From contig NZ_CP094671.1 of the NCBI RefSeq assembly GCF_022827545.1, forward strand, positions 61,597 through 125,596: DNA of 64,000 nt. Reading direction: 5' to 3'. Numbering within the stretch: position 1 is the stretch's first letter; every line of letters starts with the position of its first letter. The position numbers were made by a program, and so were the translations under genes. Of the stretch, positions 52,364 to 60,580 are shown piece by piece. The DNA comes from Hymenobacter tibetensis (lineage in GTDB: Bacteria > Bacteroidota > Bacteroidia > Cytophagales > Hymenobacteraceae). The notes beneath the pieces were generated by a model, which was given only the letters and a program-made list of their open reading frames with translations, was not told where the DNA came from and ran no database searches.

Positions 52364-52852
52364 ATGCGTCTGTTCTATGCGTTGAGTACAGTCGTACTAG
52401 TTGGGTGCGACTTTCATCCCTTCATTGATGGAGTCCCTGGCTACAGTCGCTCGGTGGAGGAGTCTAAAACAAGAAACGTATTCTTGACGACGTATCGCCC
52501 GTCGCCGACCAGCTTTACCGTTAAAGGAAACGTATTTCACATCCAAACTGCGTGGGTGGAAAGAGGATGGACCCATACCGGCTGGCTCTATTCCAATACC
52601 AAAGTGGATGCCGGATTTTACGCCGACAGCTACAATTTTATTGCGGAAGTGTCGGAGCCCAGCGATAGCTTAGCCGACATTCACTTGCAAAAGTCTGACA
52701 ACAAAAATATTCATTTAGGAACGTCCTATAGCCAGCTTTTCACGAGTGGCTCACTCCCGCTTCCGGATACGCTTAGTTATGACTTAGTGGATGGCATGTC
52801 CGGCCATGACAATACCTATCTCGGCCTGCGTCTTACATTTATCAAGCAGTAA
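52364..52852 (+). CDS. Uncharacterised lipoprotein
   Basis: Protein of 162 residues with a short signal and a lipobox-like VLVGC near residue 15. The mature part is rich in beta-strands with many aromatic and polar residues (FTVKGNVFHIQTAWVERGWT, YNFIAEVSEPSDSLADIHL, NTYLGLRLTFIK), like a small beta-sandwich. No family recognised. It follows a terminator-containing repeat whose outer flank is shared with the upstream region of the membrane protein gene at 47744, so the two genes may share a transplanted promoter. Confidence 0.62.
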   Translation: MRLFYALSTVVLVGCDFHPFIDGVPGYSRSVEESKTRNVFLTTYRPSPTSFTVKGNVFHIQTAWVERGWTHTGWLYSNTKVDAGFYADSYNFIAEVSEPSDSLADIHLQKSDNKNIHLGTSYSQLFTSGSLPLPDTLSYDLVDGMSGHDNTYLGLRLTFIKQ

Positions 52853-53179
52853 GGCAGACGCGTTTACCAAAGTCTGTTCTCGTTGAATGCAGGCAGGGGA
52901 GATGTGACAAAGGCCTTAGTTGTTGTAGAGGTCACCCTGCTCCCCAAGAGTGGGAGCCTACGAGCCCGTTGACATGCTGCTTAAATCCCTCACATCGGCT
53001 TTTAAAAGTCGTTATGGGGGATGTAATCGTTTTAAGGACTCTTTATCATACCCTATTTAAAAAACGGGACTGCTTATACTTGAATCACTATTTCAGCATA
53101 CCATAACTCAAGAGGAAGTGGGAGGAGTTATCTTATCTTGCGTCACCACGAGGGTTAGCTCCCACTGCTTTCTTGTCGA
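52853..53179 (+). other. Gap with IS110-left-end-like fragments
   Basis: Two pieces resemble the sequence just ahead of the IS110 transposase. ACGAGCCCGTTGACATG at 52960 parallels ACGAGCCCGTTTAACATG at 46602. A second block at 53117-53166 has GGGAGGAGTTA, CACCACGAG and an AGTGGGAG/CTCCCACT inverted repeat; the 46571 block also has GGAGGAGTAA and CACCACGAG. No transposase is present, so these look like solo ends or scars. Confidence 0.45.
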
Positions 53180-53947
53180 ATGTTATTCCTGCTTCAAGCC
53201 CCACGGCGTCTGTTTTTGTTGCTTGCTGCCCTTTGGCTGGCCACCACTTCGACAGTCGTTGCCCAGTCAGTTAAACCGCTCCCTACGGCTTCCGAACTGC
53301 AGAAAAACTTGGCGATCATTGCCGCCAGTACAGAAGGAGAAAGCGAGGAAATTGACCGCTTGCTGGAGACCACGACGCGTCAACTAGTGACGTATTTGGG
53401 CACCTATGACGTAACAGATGCGGCAGCCAAAGACTTAGGGCTCGACTTGACAGTGGGCCCCAACGAGGACGCCCGCTTGAAGGTGTACACCTTTTCCTAT
53501 TCTTCTGGCGGCACCCGCGGCACGATCCATCGCCCCGTATTACAATGGAAAAATGCAGCCAGTAAGGTATTTGCTTATGCGCTCCATGAAGAGTGTTTCT
53601 TCAATGAGATCCACAAGCTAGCGATGCCGGGTCGATCACTTTACCTGTTACTAGGCGGCGAAAAAGGCGACAGTCAGTGTTTTGCCTCCCAAGCACTGGT
53701 CGTTGAGGTAAAAGGCAATTATATGTTGCTCCCTAACTCGGCTTTCGGCACAAACTCGTCCTTGCTCTTGTGCAACACGGAAATGGCTTATGAGGCAAGC
53801 AAGCAATCGCTCAGGATCACCTTCGCCGATCGCAAGTTGATTATTGATGATTTGAACCGCTTGACGCAGAGCGGTTATCGACGCAAACCTGGGGTAAAGC
53901 ACTTGGCACTTCAATTCCGGAACGGACGCTTTATGCAACAGCCGTAG
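53180..53947 (+). CDS. Secreted protein of unknown function
   Basis: Protein of 255 residues with a cleavable signal peptide (a basic start, a Leu-rich core, ending about TVVAQ). The mature part begins helical (KPLPTASELQKNLAIIAAST, EEIDRLLETTTRQLVTYL), then becomes strand-rich (LKVYTFSYSSGGTRGTIHR, PVLQWKNAASKVFAYAL) with a Cys pair. No catalytic motif seen. It probably acts in the periplasm or outside the cell. It is 56 bp ahead of the small membrane protein paralogue, so they may be co-transcribed. Confidence 0.7.
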   Translation: MLFLLQAPRRLFLLLAALWLATTSTVVAQSVKPLPTASELQKNLAIIAASTEGESEEIDRLLETTTRQLVTYLGTYDVTDAAAKDLGLDLTVGPNEDARLKVYTFSYSSGGTRGTIHRPVLQWKNAASKVFAYALHEECFFNEIHKLAMPGRSLYLLLGGEKGDSQCFASQALVVEVKGNYMLLPNSAFGTNSSLLLCNTEMAYEASKQSLRITFADRKLIIDDLNRLTQSGYRRKPGVKHLALQFRNGRFMQQP

Positions 53948-54002
53948 ACAAGCAGGCAATAGACAGTACCGTACCCAGCGCTTCCTTTTTTCCTCTTTGT
54001 TA

Positions 54003-54263
54003 ATGGCTTCTCGCTGGCTACCATGGCTGATCGTATTGTTGTACCTAACAGCCTTCGTGACGAGCTTTGGTACATTAAATACGATGTTGAGTTTGAAATA
54101 TGAAGCCGACCCCGTATCAGACTGTATTTCCTTAGTGAGTGGGCGCGATTTATGCGCGGCTATTCAGCAATACAAGGCCGCAGCGCTTCTCTCATTCGTC
54201 AGCGCGACTAGTTTGTGGCTGCTTCGGCTGTGGCGTCTTTCCTCAGCAAAGAAGCCTGTTTAA
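54003..54263 (+). CDS. Small membrane protein, paralogue B
   Basis: An 86-residue protein with two spans (WLIVLLYLTAFVTSFG and ALLSFVSATSLWLLRLW) and the loop LKYEADPVSDCISLVSGRDL followed by CAAIQQYK. It is a close paralogue of the product at 47744-48004, in inverted orientation, and both are exactly 86 residues when the ATG here (54003) is used instead of an upstream TTG. Function unknown. The preserved loop suggests it is not simply decaying. Confidence 0.72.
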   Translation: MASRWLPWLIVLLYLTAFVTSFGTLNTMLSLKYEADPVSDCISLVSGRDLCAAIQQYKAAALLSFVSATSLWLLRLWRLSSAKKPV

Positions 54264-54312
54264 CATAAAAAAGACTTATCGGACGAGTTCAATTATCCTT
54301 TTCTGACTACGT

Positions 54313-54741
54313 ATGGGTCCTATAATTACCTGGGAGGAGCTACAACTCTTGGACGAAGCCGACAACTCCCGGTCAGCGTTTGCGCCTTACACAGAGAACG
54401 AGTTGCAGAAGTTGTTGCAACAAGCACAGGACCCGCAGCGCTTGCTATTGCTGGCTGAGTTGCTGGTGGCGGCCGTGACGGATTGGCCCTTCTATCACCT
54501 AAAGCAACCTGCTGACCTAGTGGCGGCCCTGCAGCAGGAACTAGGCGACCCGCTTACCGCCGAGCGGCTCCGGCTACACGCCACCGGGCTGCGGCAGACG
54601 GATCGGTGGAAAGTAGAGGCCCTCCGCTCCCTGTTGCTGGTGCTCGAACACGCACCTGGCTACCTAGTGGAGCCGCCCCTCACGTTGCCGCGGATACTAG
54701 CGCAGCTAACCCCACACTGGCGAGCCGCGCTGCCGTCATAA
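54313..54741 (+). CDS. Hypothetical helical protein
   Basis: Protein of 142 residues, almost entirely helical and Leu-rich (NELQKLLQQAQDPQRLLLLA, ELLVAAVTDWPFYHLKQPAD, VEALRSLLLVLEHAPGYLVE). No signal peptide. The pattern could be a helical-repeat immunity or adaptor protein; none is proven. It is 49 bp after paralogue B and 10 bp before a lipoprotein, so the genes are likely one operon. No family recognised. Confidence 0.62.
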   Translation: MGPIITWEELQLLDEADNSRSAFAPYTENELQKLLQQAQDPQRLLLLAELLVAAVTDWPFYHLKQPADLVAALQQELGDPLTAERLRLHATGLRQTDRWKVEALRSLLLVLEHAPGYLVEPPLTLPRILAQLTPHWRAALPS

Positions 54742-54751
54742 CTGTAAGGTC

Positions 54752-55291
54752 ATGTCCCGACTTTCCTCTTTCGCTTTGGTATCAAGTACCCTCGCCTTAC
54801 TTGCCTGTGAGGGGAAACCTACGCCTGTAGAGTCCGCCTTCCGCTCTCCCATTCCTTCAAAAGAGGTGTACCACGTCTTGCAACAGTTTCTGGCCGCCGA
54901 TACCCTCAACCAGGCTCCTAAATTTCACGTGGCATACCTTCGGCAAGATACGCTGGCGGGCAATCTATCGATTTACCTGCTGGATATGTACAATTCGAAT
55001 GGCGATATCAAAACCTTGCCTTTGACCACCTGGCAAGTGGAGCAGAAAATTATCTTTGTTTTTACGGGTTTAGAAGCGGTCGCAACCGGAGGTGACACTA
55101 CCTACCATCATCTAATCCGCGAAACCGAAGCGGCGAATAGGGGCAAAATATGGTCGCCAGCGTTTCGGTGTTGGCGCCTAGATGTCCGAGACAAGAAAGT
55201 GATTCACCTGGATAAGCAGGTGTCGTTTTCTTCTTCTTCCTATCCTTTCCTTCGGTTGGCCCCTCCACCACCGCCGCCAACACTTCACTAA
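54752..55291 (+). CDS. Uncharacterised lipoprotein
   Basis: Lipoprotein of 179 residues with lipobox LALLAC. The mature part has SKEVYHVLQQFLAADTLNQA, a strand-rich centre (KFHVAYLRQDTLAGNLSIYL, LPLTTWQVEQKIIFVFTGLE) and a Pro-rich tail of eight prolines (LAPPPPPPTLH). No family recognised. It follows the helical protein by 10 bp and the ATG is unambiguous. The proline run may be a linker that ends at the surface. Confidence 0.66.
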   Translation: MSRLSSFALVSSTLALLACEGKPTPVESAFRSPIPSKEVYHVLQQFLAADTLNQAPKFHVAYLRQDTLAGNLSIYLLDMYNSNGDIKTLPLTTWQVEQKIIFVFTGLEAVATGGDTTYHHLIRETEAANRGKIWSPAFRCWRLDVRDKKVIHLDKQVSFSSSSYPFLRLAPPPPPPTLH

Positions 55292-55516
55292 CCTATCGTG
55301 CTACAAACAAGCTACCGACTCGTTGAGTAGACACGTGTCTTTGCATAATTCGTGTTTGCTCCTGTAAGCAATTAGAAGTACGCATCTGAGTTTTATCTCT
55401 TAACATATTACTTGTTATAAGCGCGATCTTAGAATAGTGGTAGTTTTTGCCCCTGCTGCCCCTATCCCTTGATTGCGGTACTTTAGCGTGATAGCCCCAA
55501 AATATATGCTCTCGAC

Positions 55517-56485
55517 ATGAAGATTATCCTATTAGTATTTCTAGTTTTTTCCAGCCTACTAATCCAAGCGCAAAACCCAAGCAGTACCCAGACAGATAGC
55601 TCAACTATTGAGAGCAAAATATACCCGGGGGGCAGAGAAGTAAAGGAAACTGTAACTAAAAGGGACTTAGTTTATTATCGTTTTTATAGAAATAACACGC
55701 CGCAGGTCACATCAACGGCCACTTACAACAAATCAGGAAGGTCGATCGGCGTATCAAAAGAATACGATGATGATGGTAAGCTCTTGTATTCCATTGATCA
55801 TGACCACGGCTCTTGGAATGTGGCAAATAAGAGCGCCTATCCGTTTTATAGTGTGCAACAGCAGATGAAACGCAAGGCTGATGAATTGATAGCAGCTACG
55901 TATGGGCGAGAGTTTTTGAAAAACCACGTCATCTGGAGTGTAGATGGTTCTTACATATATAACCAAGCTGAATCTGGAAATTGGAGCGATAGCTTCTCCT
56001 CAAAACCAACAAAATTTCTTTTTAGATACGATGTCAAACTGGACAAGACCCATGTTTATAAAGAATTGATACAGTTTGAATTAGATCAAACAGGAAAATT
56101 TATTCCAAACGAGTTTGAGGCCGTTTCCGGCTTTGAGAAACTAGCTCAAGTTCCAGCACAAGGGTTCAACCTGTCCTATAAAGCGGCTATTGAAGCAACT
56201 AAGCAGAAAAGTGGCATCCGGAATCAGCCGCTGCAAGGCTTTTTAAAATGGGAGAGCCTTAAGAAGCCAAGCTTCTATAATGGGCACTTCCGCTTTTATG
56301 TGCCTATCAAAACGGGGTCGGTTGAAAACCTCAATCCTAAAGGCCGTTCTAGTGTAACAGACCAGTTCGATGTCTATTCCTTCAATCCTTGGACTGGCGC
56401 ATTCATCGAAAAGAAGAAGATGAAGGCAGTAAGGTCTTGGGAAGAAAATAGTGGAAGTAGCACTGGCCTAATGCCTACTGAATAA
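55517..56485 (+). CDS. Secreted protein of unknown function
   Basis: Protein of 322 residues with a cleaved signal peptide (KIILLVFLVFSSLLIQAQ). The mature N-terminus (YPGGREVKETVTKRDLVYYR, FYRNNTPQVTSTATYNKSG, SKEYDDDGKLLYSIDHDHGS) resembles MORN/toxin-associated beta-hairpin repeats. Then comes a mixed alpha/beta region (VYKELIQFELDQTGKF) and a lysine-rich end. No enzyme motif seen. It could be a periplasmic or surface protein. It is AT-richer than the glycan locus. Confidence 0.65.
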   Translation: MKIILLVFLVFSSLLIQAQNPSSTQTDSSTIESKIYPGGREVKETVTKRDLVYYRFYRNNTPQVTSTATYNKSGRSIGVSKEYDDDGKLLYSIDHDHGSWNVANKSAYPFYSVQQQMKRKADELIAATYGREFLKNHVIWSVDGSYIYNQAESGNWSDSFSSKPTKFLFRYDVKLDKTHVYKELIQFELDQTGKFIPNEFEAVSGFEKLAQVPAQGFNLSYKAAIEATKQKSGIRNQPLQGFLKWESLKKPSFYNGHFRFYVPIKTGSVENLNPKGRSSVTDQFDVYSFNPWTGAFIEKKKMKAVRSWEENSGSSTGLMPTE

Positions 56486-56908
56486 GCAGTGACTAGCTAG
56501 ACCACCTCGGCTGTGCTACTGCCCGGCCTAGTGGATGTGCTGCTGGGTCACTTAATGGTGCTCGAGCAACCGCTCCAGTGGCTGGACGGTTGTTAAAGAG
56601 TCAATTAGGAGACGTTATGAGCCAATTGTCATTTTACAAACGGTCCTATTAAAGTGTCCAATGAACACATCCTTCCTCTCCACGCAGGCTATACCAGACT
56701 TGATCTAGTCGGTCACATAGCAGACAGCGGACCGTATTGTACTAGGCGCAGCCGCTTACGAAATGTCCAGAAGACAGCTTAAGTCAGGAATGCCCAGTTT
56801 GCTTCTTGTATCATTACTTGAACACCTATTTATATAATTGAACTTTGTTTTTTTATCGCACGGACGCAACCCTTTACCCTCTCCCACATTCTGGGGCGCT
56901 GTGATTGT
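56486..56908. other. Intergenic stretch with no gene seen
   Basis: A 423-bp gap between two plus-strand protein genes. Only short frames occur. A GC-rich start gives way to AT-rich sequence near the next gene, possibly a junction. No repeat or terminator was found. Confidence 0.4.
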
Positions 56909-57349
56909 ATGAAGCCTGCTCTGCTATTCCTGCTGTTGGAGGCTCTTCTCGCTGGTTGTAGCCAGACGGACACATTACGTACGTCGACGCCTTGTGCCGG
57001 AAAGCCGGAGTTAGTCTATCTCTATGTTGATAACAACAGTATGACCGATACACTCGCTCCCGTGTCCTTTCGCATTGACGACTCCATTTATGTAGAGGGG
57101 AACGTCTCTCTGAATCGTAGCAGCGAGGAGCAGTTATACAAGACCATCATCCTCTGCCGGGGACCGCATCATATCGCTGTCGCCTTTGGCCGCTATCAAC
57201 GGGACACGACACTCCGCATCGAGGATACCGTATCGCTTGGCGTCGCGATGGACTACAACCCCCATTGGCCGGCTGAATTCAATGGGACTGTGATTTGGCT
57301 GCTTAATCGGGACGGCGGCAGATCTAGGAAGCGATCTAGTAGCCAATGA
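56909..57349 (+). CDS. Uncharacterised lipoprotein
   Basis: Lipoprotein of 146 residues with a lipobox LLAGC near residue 17. The mature part is beta-rich (ELVYLYVDNNSMTDTLAPVS, SIYVEGNVSLNRSSEEQLYK, IIAVAFGRYQRDTT-like strands) with a basic tail (RDGGRSRKRSSSQ). No family recognised. It stands alone before a converging serine recombinase gene and is likely a surface or periplasmic protein of unknown role. Confidence 0.65.
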   Translation: MKPALLFLLLEALLAGCSQTDTLRTSTPCAGKPELVYLYVDNNSMTDTLAPVSFRIDDSIYVEGNVSLNRSSEEQLYKTIILCRGPHHIAVAFGRYQRDTTLRIEDTVSLGVAMDYNPHWPAEFNGTVIWLLNRDGGRSRKRSSSQ

Positions 57350-57416
57350 TCCCGTCACGAAGAGAGCGCCTGTAGTCTGTACGGTACAAGCAACTGGTGC
57401 AGATCAGGTGATTTCT

Positions 57417-58094
57417 CTACGCTACAGTTGCCGGTTTGTCCAAGCAGGGGAGCAAGCGCTTGACGCCCATGGGATGAAAGGCCTTCCCCCGTCGCGTCCG
57501 ATACCCCGACTCATTGAGCCGAGCGGCAATTTCTCGCAAGCTCACCCCCGTCGCGCGCAATAGGATGGCTAGCTGCTTGGCCTGCCGGTTGTGGAGATTG
57601 GTTTGCGCATTGTGCCGTAGCGACACCCACGACTTCTCTCGCGCTGCTGCTGTTAAATTAGCGGGGGTGCCTAGTTGAAAACCCCTCGCCTTCTTGGCGG
57701 CGAGCGCATCCTTCGTACGTGTAGAAATGGCCGTGGCCTCCTTCTGCGCCACTGCTGCTAAGATGTGCAGGGTAAACTCATCGGCTGCTGGTAAGTCTAC
57801 CGCTTTAAACCGTACGTGACTTTCCATGAGCGTGGCAAGAAAGGCCACGTTTCGCGCCAGGCGGTCGAGCTTGGCCACGAGTAGCACAGCTCCCTCCTGC
57901 TTAGCGCGGCTGATGGCCGCCTGTAGCTGGGGCCGGGCATTTTTGCGGCCACTCTCGATTTCGACGAACTCGGCCACGATGCCCCCTTCATTGCCTACAA
58001 AATTCCGCACGGCCGCTTGCTGCGCTTCGAGCCCCAAACCCGATTGTCCTTGGCGGGCGGTACTCACGCGGAAGTAGGCGACATAATGGATCAT
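57417..58094 (-). CDS. Serine recombinase (resolvase/invertase family)
   Basis: Recombinase of 225 residues; the Met at 58094 directly precedes the catalytic domain (HYVAYFRVST, with S11). It shows the family blocks SGRKNARPQLQAAISRAK, LLVAKLDRLARNVAFLATL, the helix TAISTRTKDALAAKKARGF and a C-terminal helix-turn-helix (GVSLREIAARLNESGYRTRR). It is closely related to the broken copy at 62157 and more distantly to the one at 38757. It lies next to a tyrosine recombinase on the same strand, with a methyltransferase scrap between. Recombination sites are unknown. Confidence 0.93.
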   Translation of the reverse strand: MIHYVAYFRVSTARQGQSGLGLEAQQAAVRNFVGNEGGIVAEFVEIESGRKNARPQLQAAISRAKQEGAVLLVAKLDRLARNVAFLATLMESHVRFKAVDLPAADEFTLHILAAVAQKEATAISTRTKDALAAKKARGFQLGTPANLTAAAREKSWVSLRHNAQTNLHNRQAKQLAILLRATGVSLREIAARLNESGYRTRRGKAFHPMGVKRLLPCLDKPATVA

Positions 58095-58156
58095 ACACCC
58101 TAATAGAAGAGGAAAGTGGTGCAATATACGCTGGTGTCACATTGGTTAAACGTCCC

Positions 58157-58300
58157 TCAAGAAATGATACGCTTACCGAACAAGTAGTCACGGCTTGTAG
58201 GGCACCCATCCCGAAAGGTGAAGCCGGCGCAGAAGAGGCTGACTTCGGCAAATCCCGCTTCCCGCAGTAGTTCCTCGGTCGGCCAAGTAAGATGGCGCTA
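58157..58300 (-). pseudogene. C-terminal scrap of a SAM-dependent methyltransferase
   Basis: The minus strand encodes WPTEELLREAGFAEVSLF, then CAGFTFRDGCPTSRDYLFGK to a TGA at 58157. The pattern W-x-x-E-E-L-L-x-E-A-G-F-x-E-V-x-L-F is the common end of class I methyltransferases. A stop lies just upstream of the Trp (codons GCY then stop then RHLTW). Only this tail is left, trapped between two recombinase genes. Confidence 0.45.
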
Positions 58301-58327
58301 ATAGCAGCCGAGGGAGTCGCCGCTTAT

Positions 58328-59338
58328 TTAGAAGCCTAGTTTCTTGCCCGCGTTATGCTGCAGCACGTTATCGACGCGGGTATAGCGGCGGATCATATCG
58401 GCGGTTTTATGCTTGGTTTGATTCATCACCTCACTGTCGTCGGCGCCCGCGAGCTTGGCAATCGTCACGAAGGAGGCCCGCAAGGAGTGAGCGGTATACT
58501 TTTCGCCTTTCTTATTGGAGCCGAGGTAGCGGTGTACCAACAAGTTGAGCCGGTCCGTGCTGAGTCGACGCTTACTGAGCCGCTGCCCTTTGTAAAAGGA
58601 TACAAACAAGGGACCGTGGCTGCGACCTTGCTCGGCCAGAAATTGCAGCCAATCCAACAGGGCCCGCACGGGACAGGTCCGGCGGTCGGGCGCGTAGAAC
58701 ACGGCTTTCTCCTCGGCGGCCCCGCTCTGATTGGTTTTGCTACGCGGCAATTCGATGATCAGGCCCTCGTCAACCTGGTGGATATGTTCGATGTTGAGAT
58801 TAGCTAGTTCTTCCCGGCGAAAGGCGCCCGCCAGCCCGATAAACAACAGGGCTTTGTCGCGCAGACCATCCGGGCGCGTGGTATCCATATCACCGATCAC
58901 GCGTTTGAAATAGGCCATGGTAAAAGCCGGGGCCTGTTTCTGCTTGCTGCCGATAACCCGTCCGATGCCTTCCAGCTGCGTTTTGACCGTTTCATCCCGC
59001 GTGGGGCTGGGATGGCCGCTAAGTTGGTGGGCCTTCATGATGGCTGCTTTGGCCCGTTGGATGGTGGAGAGTTTGCGGCCGGCTTCGGCCAGAAAGGTTA
59101 AATAAGCGCCCAATGTTTTGGCGTCGGCCGGCAAGGCCACGGTGGCGTGCTCCGCGCACCAGCGCTTGAAGCGGTTCCAGTCGCCGGCGTATCCTTCCTT
59201 CGTATTAGCAGCCCCATCCAGGCCGACCCGGATAAAGTTGATGGTACCCTCGGCGTAGCTGTCAATGCTCAGCGCTTGACCAACCGCTTCGCTTGGTTGA
59301 CTCTTGACTGGTAACTGCTCCATAAGGTAAGCTTCCAT
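58328..59338 (-). CDS. Tyrosine recombinase / integrase
   Basis: Phage-integrase-type recombinase of 336 residues. An N-terminal SAM-like DNA-binding domain (residues about 25-130) is followed by the catalytic domain with R174 in GAFRREELANL, HSLRASF (H284, R287), H310 and the nucleophile Y319 in RRYTRVDN; the catalytic Lys may be in the PRSKTN beta-turn. The set of active-site residues is complete, so it is probably active. A perfect 15-bp inverted repeat lies 77 bp upstream and could be its core site. It is transcribed toward the serine recombinase, and both point away from the right-hand part of the window. Confidence 0.93.
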   Translation of the reverse strand: MEAYLMEQLPVKSQPSEAVGQALSIDSYAEGTINFIRVGLDGAANTKEGYAGDWNRFKRWCAEHATVALPADAKTLGAYLTFLAEAGRKLSTIQRAKAAIMKAHQLSGHPSPTRDETVKTQLEGIGRVIGSKQKQAPAFTMAYFKRVIGDMDTTRPDGLRDKALLFIGLAGAFRREELANLNIEHIHQVDEGLIIELPRSKTNQSGAAEEKAVFYAPDRRTCPVRALLDWLQFLAEQGRSHGPLFVSFYKGQRLSKRRLSTDRLNLLVHRYLGSNKKGEKYTAHSLRASFVTIAKLAGADDSEVMNQTKHKTADMIRRYTRVDNVLQHNAGKKLGF

Positions 59339-59414
59339 AAAAGGGCTGGTTCAAACAACGACTGCTAAGGACGCTTGCACAGTGTAAGCGGGTCCGATAA
59401 AATGAAGGTAGTAG

Positions 59415-59449
59415 ATTAGGACGGATAAGGAAGGCTTATCCGTCCTAAT
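59415..59449. repeat. Perfect 15-bp inverted repeat, loxP-like, upstream of the integrase
   Basis: ATTAGGACGGATAAG (59415-59429) and CTTATCCGTCCTAAT (59435-59449) face each other over a 5-bp GAAGG spacer. No U-run follows, which argues against a terminator. The layout, about 13-15-bp arms around a short asymmetric spacer, is like the core site of a tyrosine recombinase. It could also be an operator for the integrase promoter. Confidence 0.6.
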
Positions 59450-59787
59450 TACGGAAAAAGTCAATAAAAAATAATATTGTACAATAATCTTGATTTTGCC
59501 ACAAAATCACTAGGGAAAAGTCAAATAATAGGTTGATCACACTGAACGCAGTTGATTTTTTTATATGCGGCTTTCTATATATTATTTGCTATTATAGAAT
59601 GACGCACTGTGTGCCAAACTAAGAACTCGTTAATGCGACCCACTGCTTTCAGTCAAAGGGTGAAATGGCGCCTCTCAGAGGTTACATTACAGGTAGCACC
59701 GTTCTTATAATGTAACTTTTATACAGAAACGAAATAATGCCAACCTAATACAGAAGAATCAGTTTAGTTGGTAGAAGCCACCCTCTG
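59450..59787. other. AT-rich gap upstream of the integrase
   Basis: No gene is seen in these 338 bp. The sequence is AT-rich and may include the integrase promoter or attachment arm sites. Nothing more definite was recognised. Confidence 0.4.
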
Positions 59788-60024
59788 TTAGCTAGGCTGA
59801 AGACCGGGGTTTATAACGGGGTTACCGCTTCTTCCTGCGACGCCACAGCCAATAACTGTCATAGTCGAGACGGCTGGCCCGACCGCGATGCCAACATTGT
59901 ACCCGCTTCCACTTTTGCCGCTCCACGACTCGTAGCTACAGCCCGTTATGAGGGTTGCCATGACGAGGCTAATTAAGAACAAGCGGTGGGCCGACCCAAA
60001 AGCTAACAAGGAACGCACAGACAA
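59788..60024 (-). CDS. Possible small Gly-rich lipoprotein
   Basis: A 78-residue frame with a lipobox-like LITGC near residue 29 and a Gly/Ser-rich mature part (SGKSGSGYNVGIAVGPAVST, VIGCGVAGRSGNP). It overlaps the last 22 bp of the upstream gene in another frame, which suggests translational coupling, but it could be a chance frame. No family recognised. Confidence 0.4.
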   Translation of the reverse strand: MSVRSLLAFGSAHRLFLISLVMATLITGCSYESWSGKSGSGYNVGIAVGPAVSTMTVIGCGVAGRSGNPVINPGLQPS

Positions 60025-60254
60025 CTGGGCCGTAACGCGTTCTTCTTGGGGCGTCCGGAGCCTTTGCCAGTACCGGCGCTCTTGGGCTGACGCTTCTTTT
60101 TAGCAGGCGTGTAGCCTGACTCCAGCATCTGGCTGATCTCGCCCAATAGTACCTCGACCTGATTCATATTCTTGCGTACCCGCTGCAGCAGAGTTTGGTT
60201 GGTTTCGGCATTCTGAAGCAATTCTTGCAGCTTGGAAAGGTCGAGATTGGCCAT
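60003..60254 (-). CDS. Small coiled-coil protein with AT-hook-like basic tail
   Basis: A protein of 83 residues from the Met at 60254; the longer frame upstream looks like non-coding sequence. The first 50 residues are helical and likely coiled-coil (LQELLQNAETNQTLLQRVRK, NMNQVEVLLGEISQMLES). The tail is basic, AKKKRQPKSAGTGKGSGRPK, with an AT-hook-like GRPKK. Such a layout suggests a nucleoid- or DNA-binding accessory protein. No partner gene is clear. The family is not recognised. Confidence 0.6.
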   Translation of the reverse strand: MANLDLSKLQELLQNAETNQTLLQRVRKNMNQVEVLLGEISQMLESGYTPAKKKRQPKSAGTGKGSGRPKKNALRPSCLCVPC

Positions 60255-60580
60255 GAAATAATGGGGTGTGATTACTCTGAAGAAATAGAATAAGATAAAG
60301 TTGCCAAGATAGTGAAGCACAATCAGTAATGAGGTAGGCTTTCTAATTCAGGTTTATTATGACCAAGATGTAAAAAGCGGTGTCTACTTGTGAAGCTTAG
60401 CATCACTACTTAATACGGCGCTCAAGAAATGATACATTTCTTTGAGGCTGGCAACGGGTTTATAGCTGAGTAGAGAAAGAAGCTTGGAATACTAGAGAGA
60501 ATAGATAGCGGTTAGTGAGGTTTTCCGCTTCCCGGAACTGCAAAAAAACACAGCTAAAGGGCAACTAATGAGTTAGCTTA
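60255..60580. other. Gap without a convincing gene
   Basis: These 326 bp lie between two minus-strand genes. Only short frames occur. It may contain the promoter of the coiled-coil gene. Confidence 0.4.
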
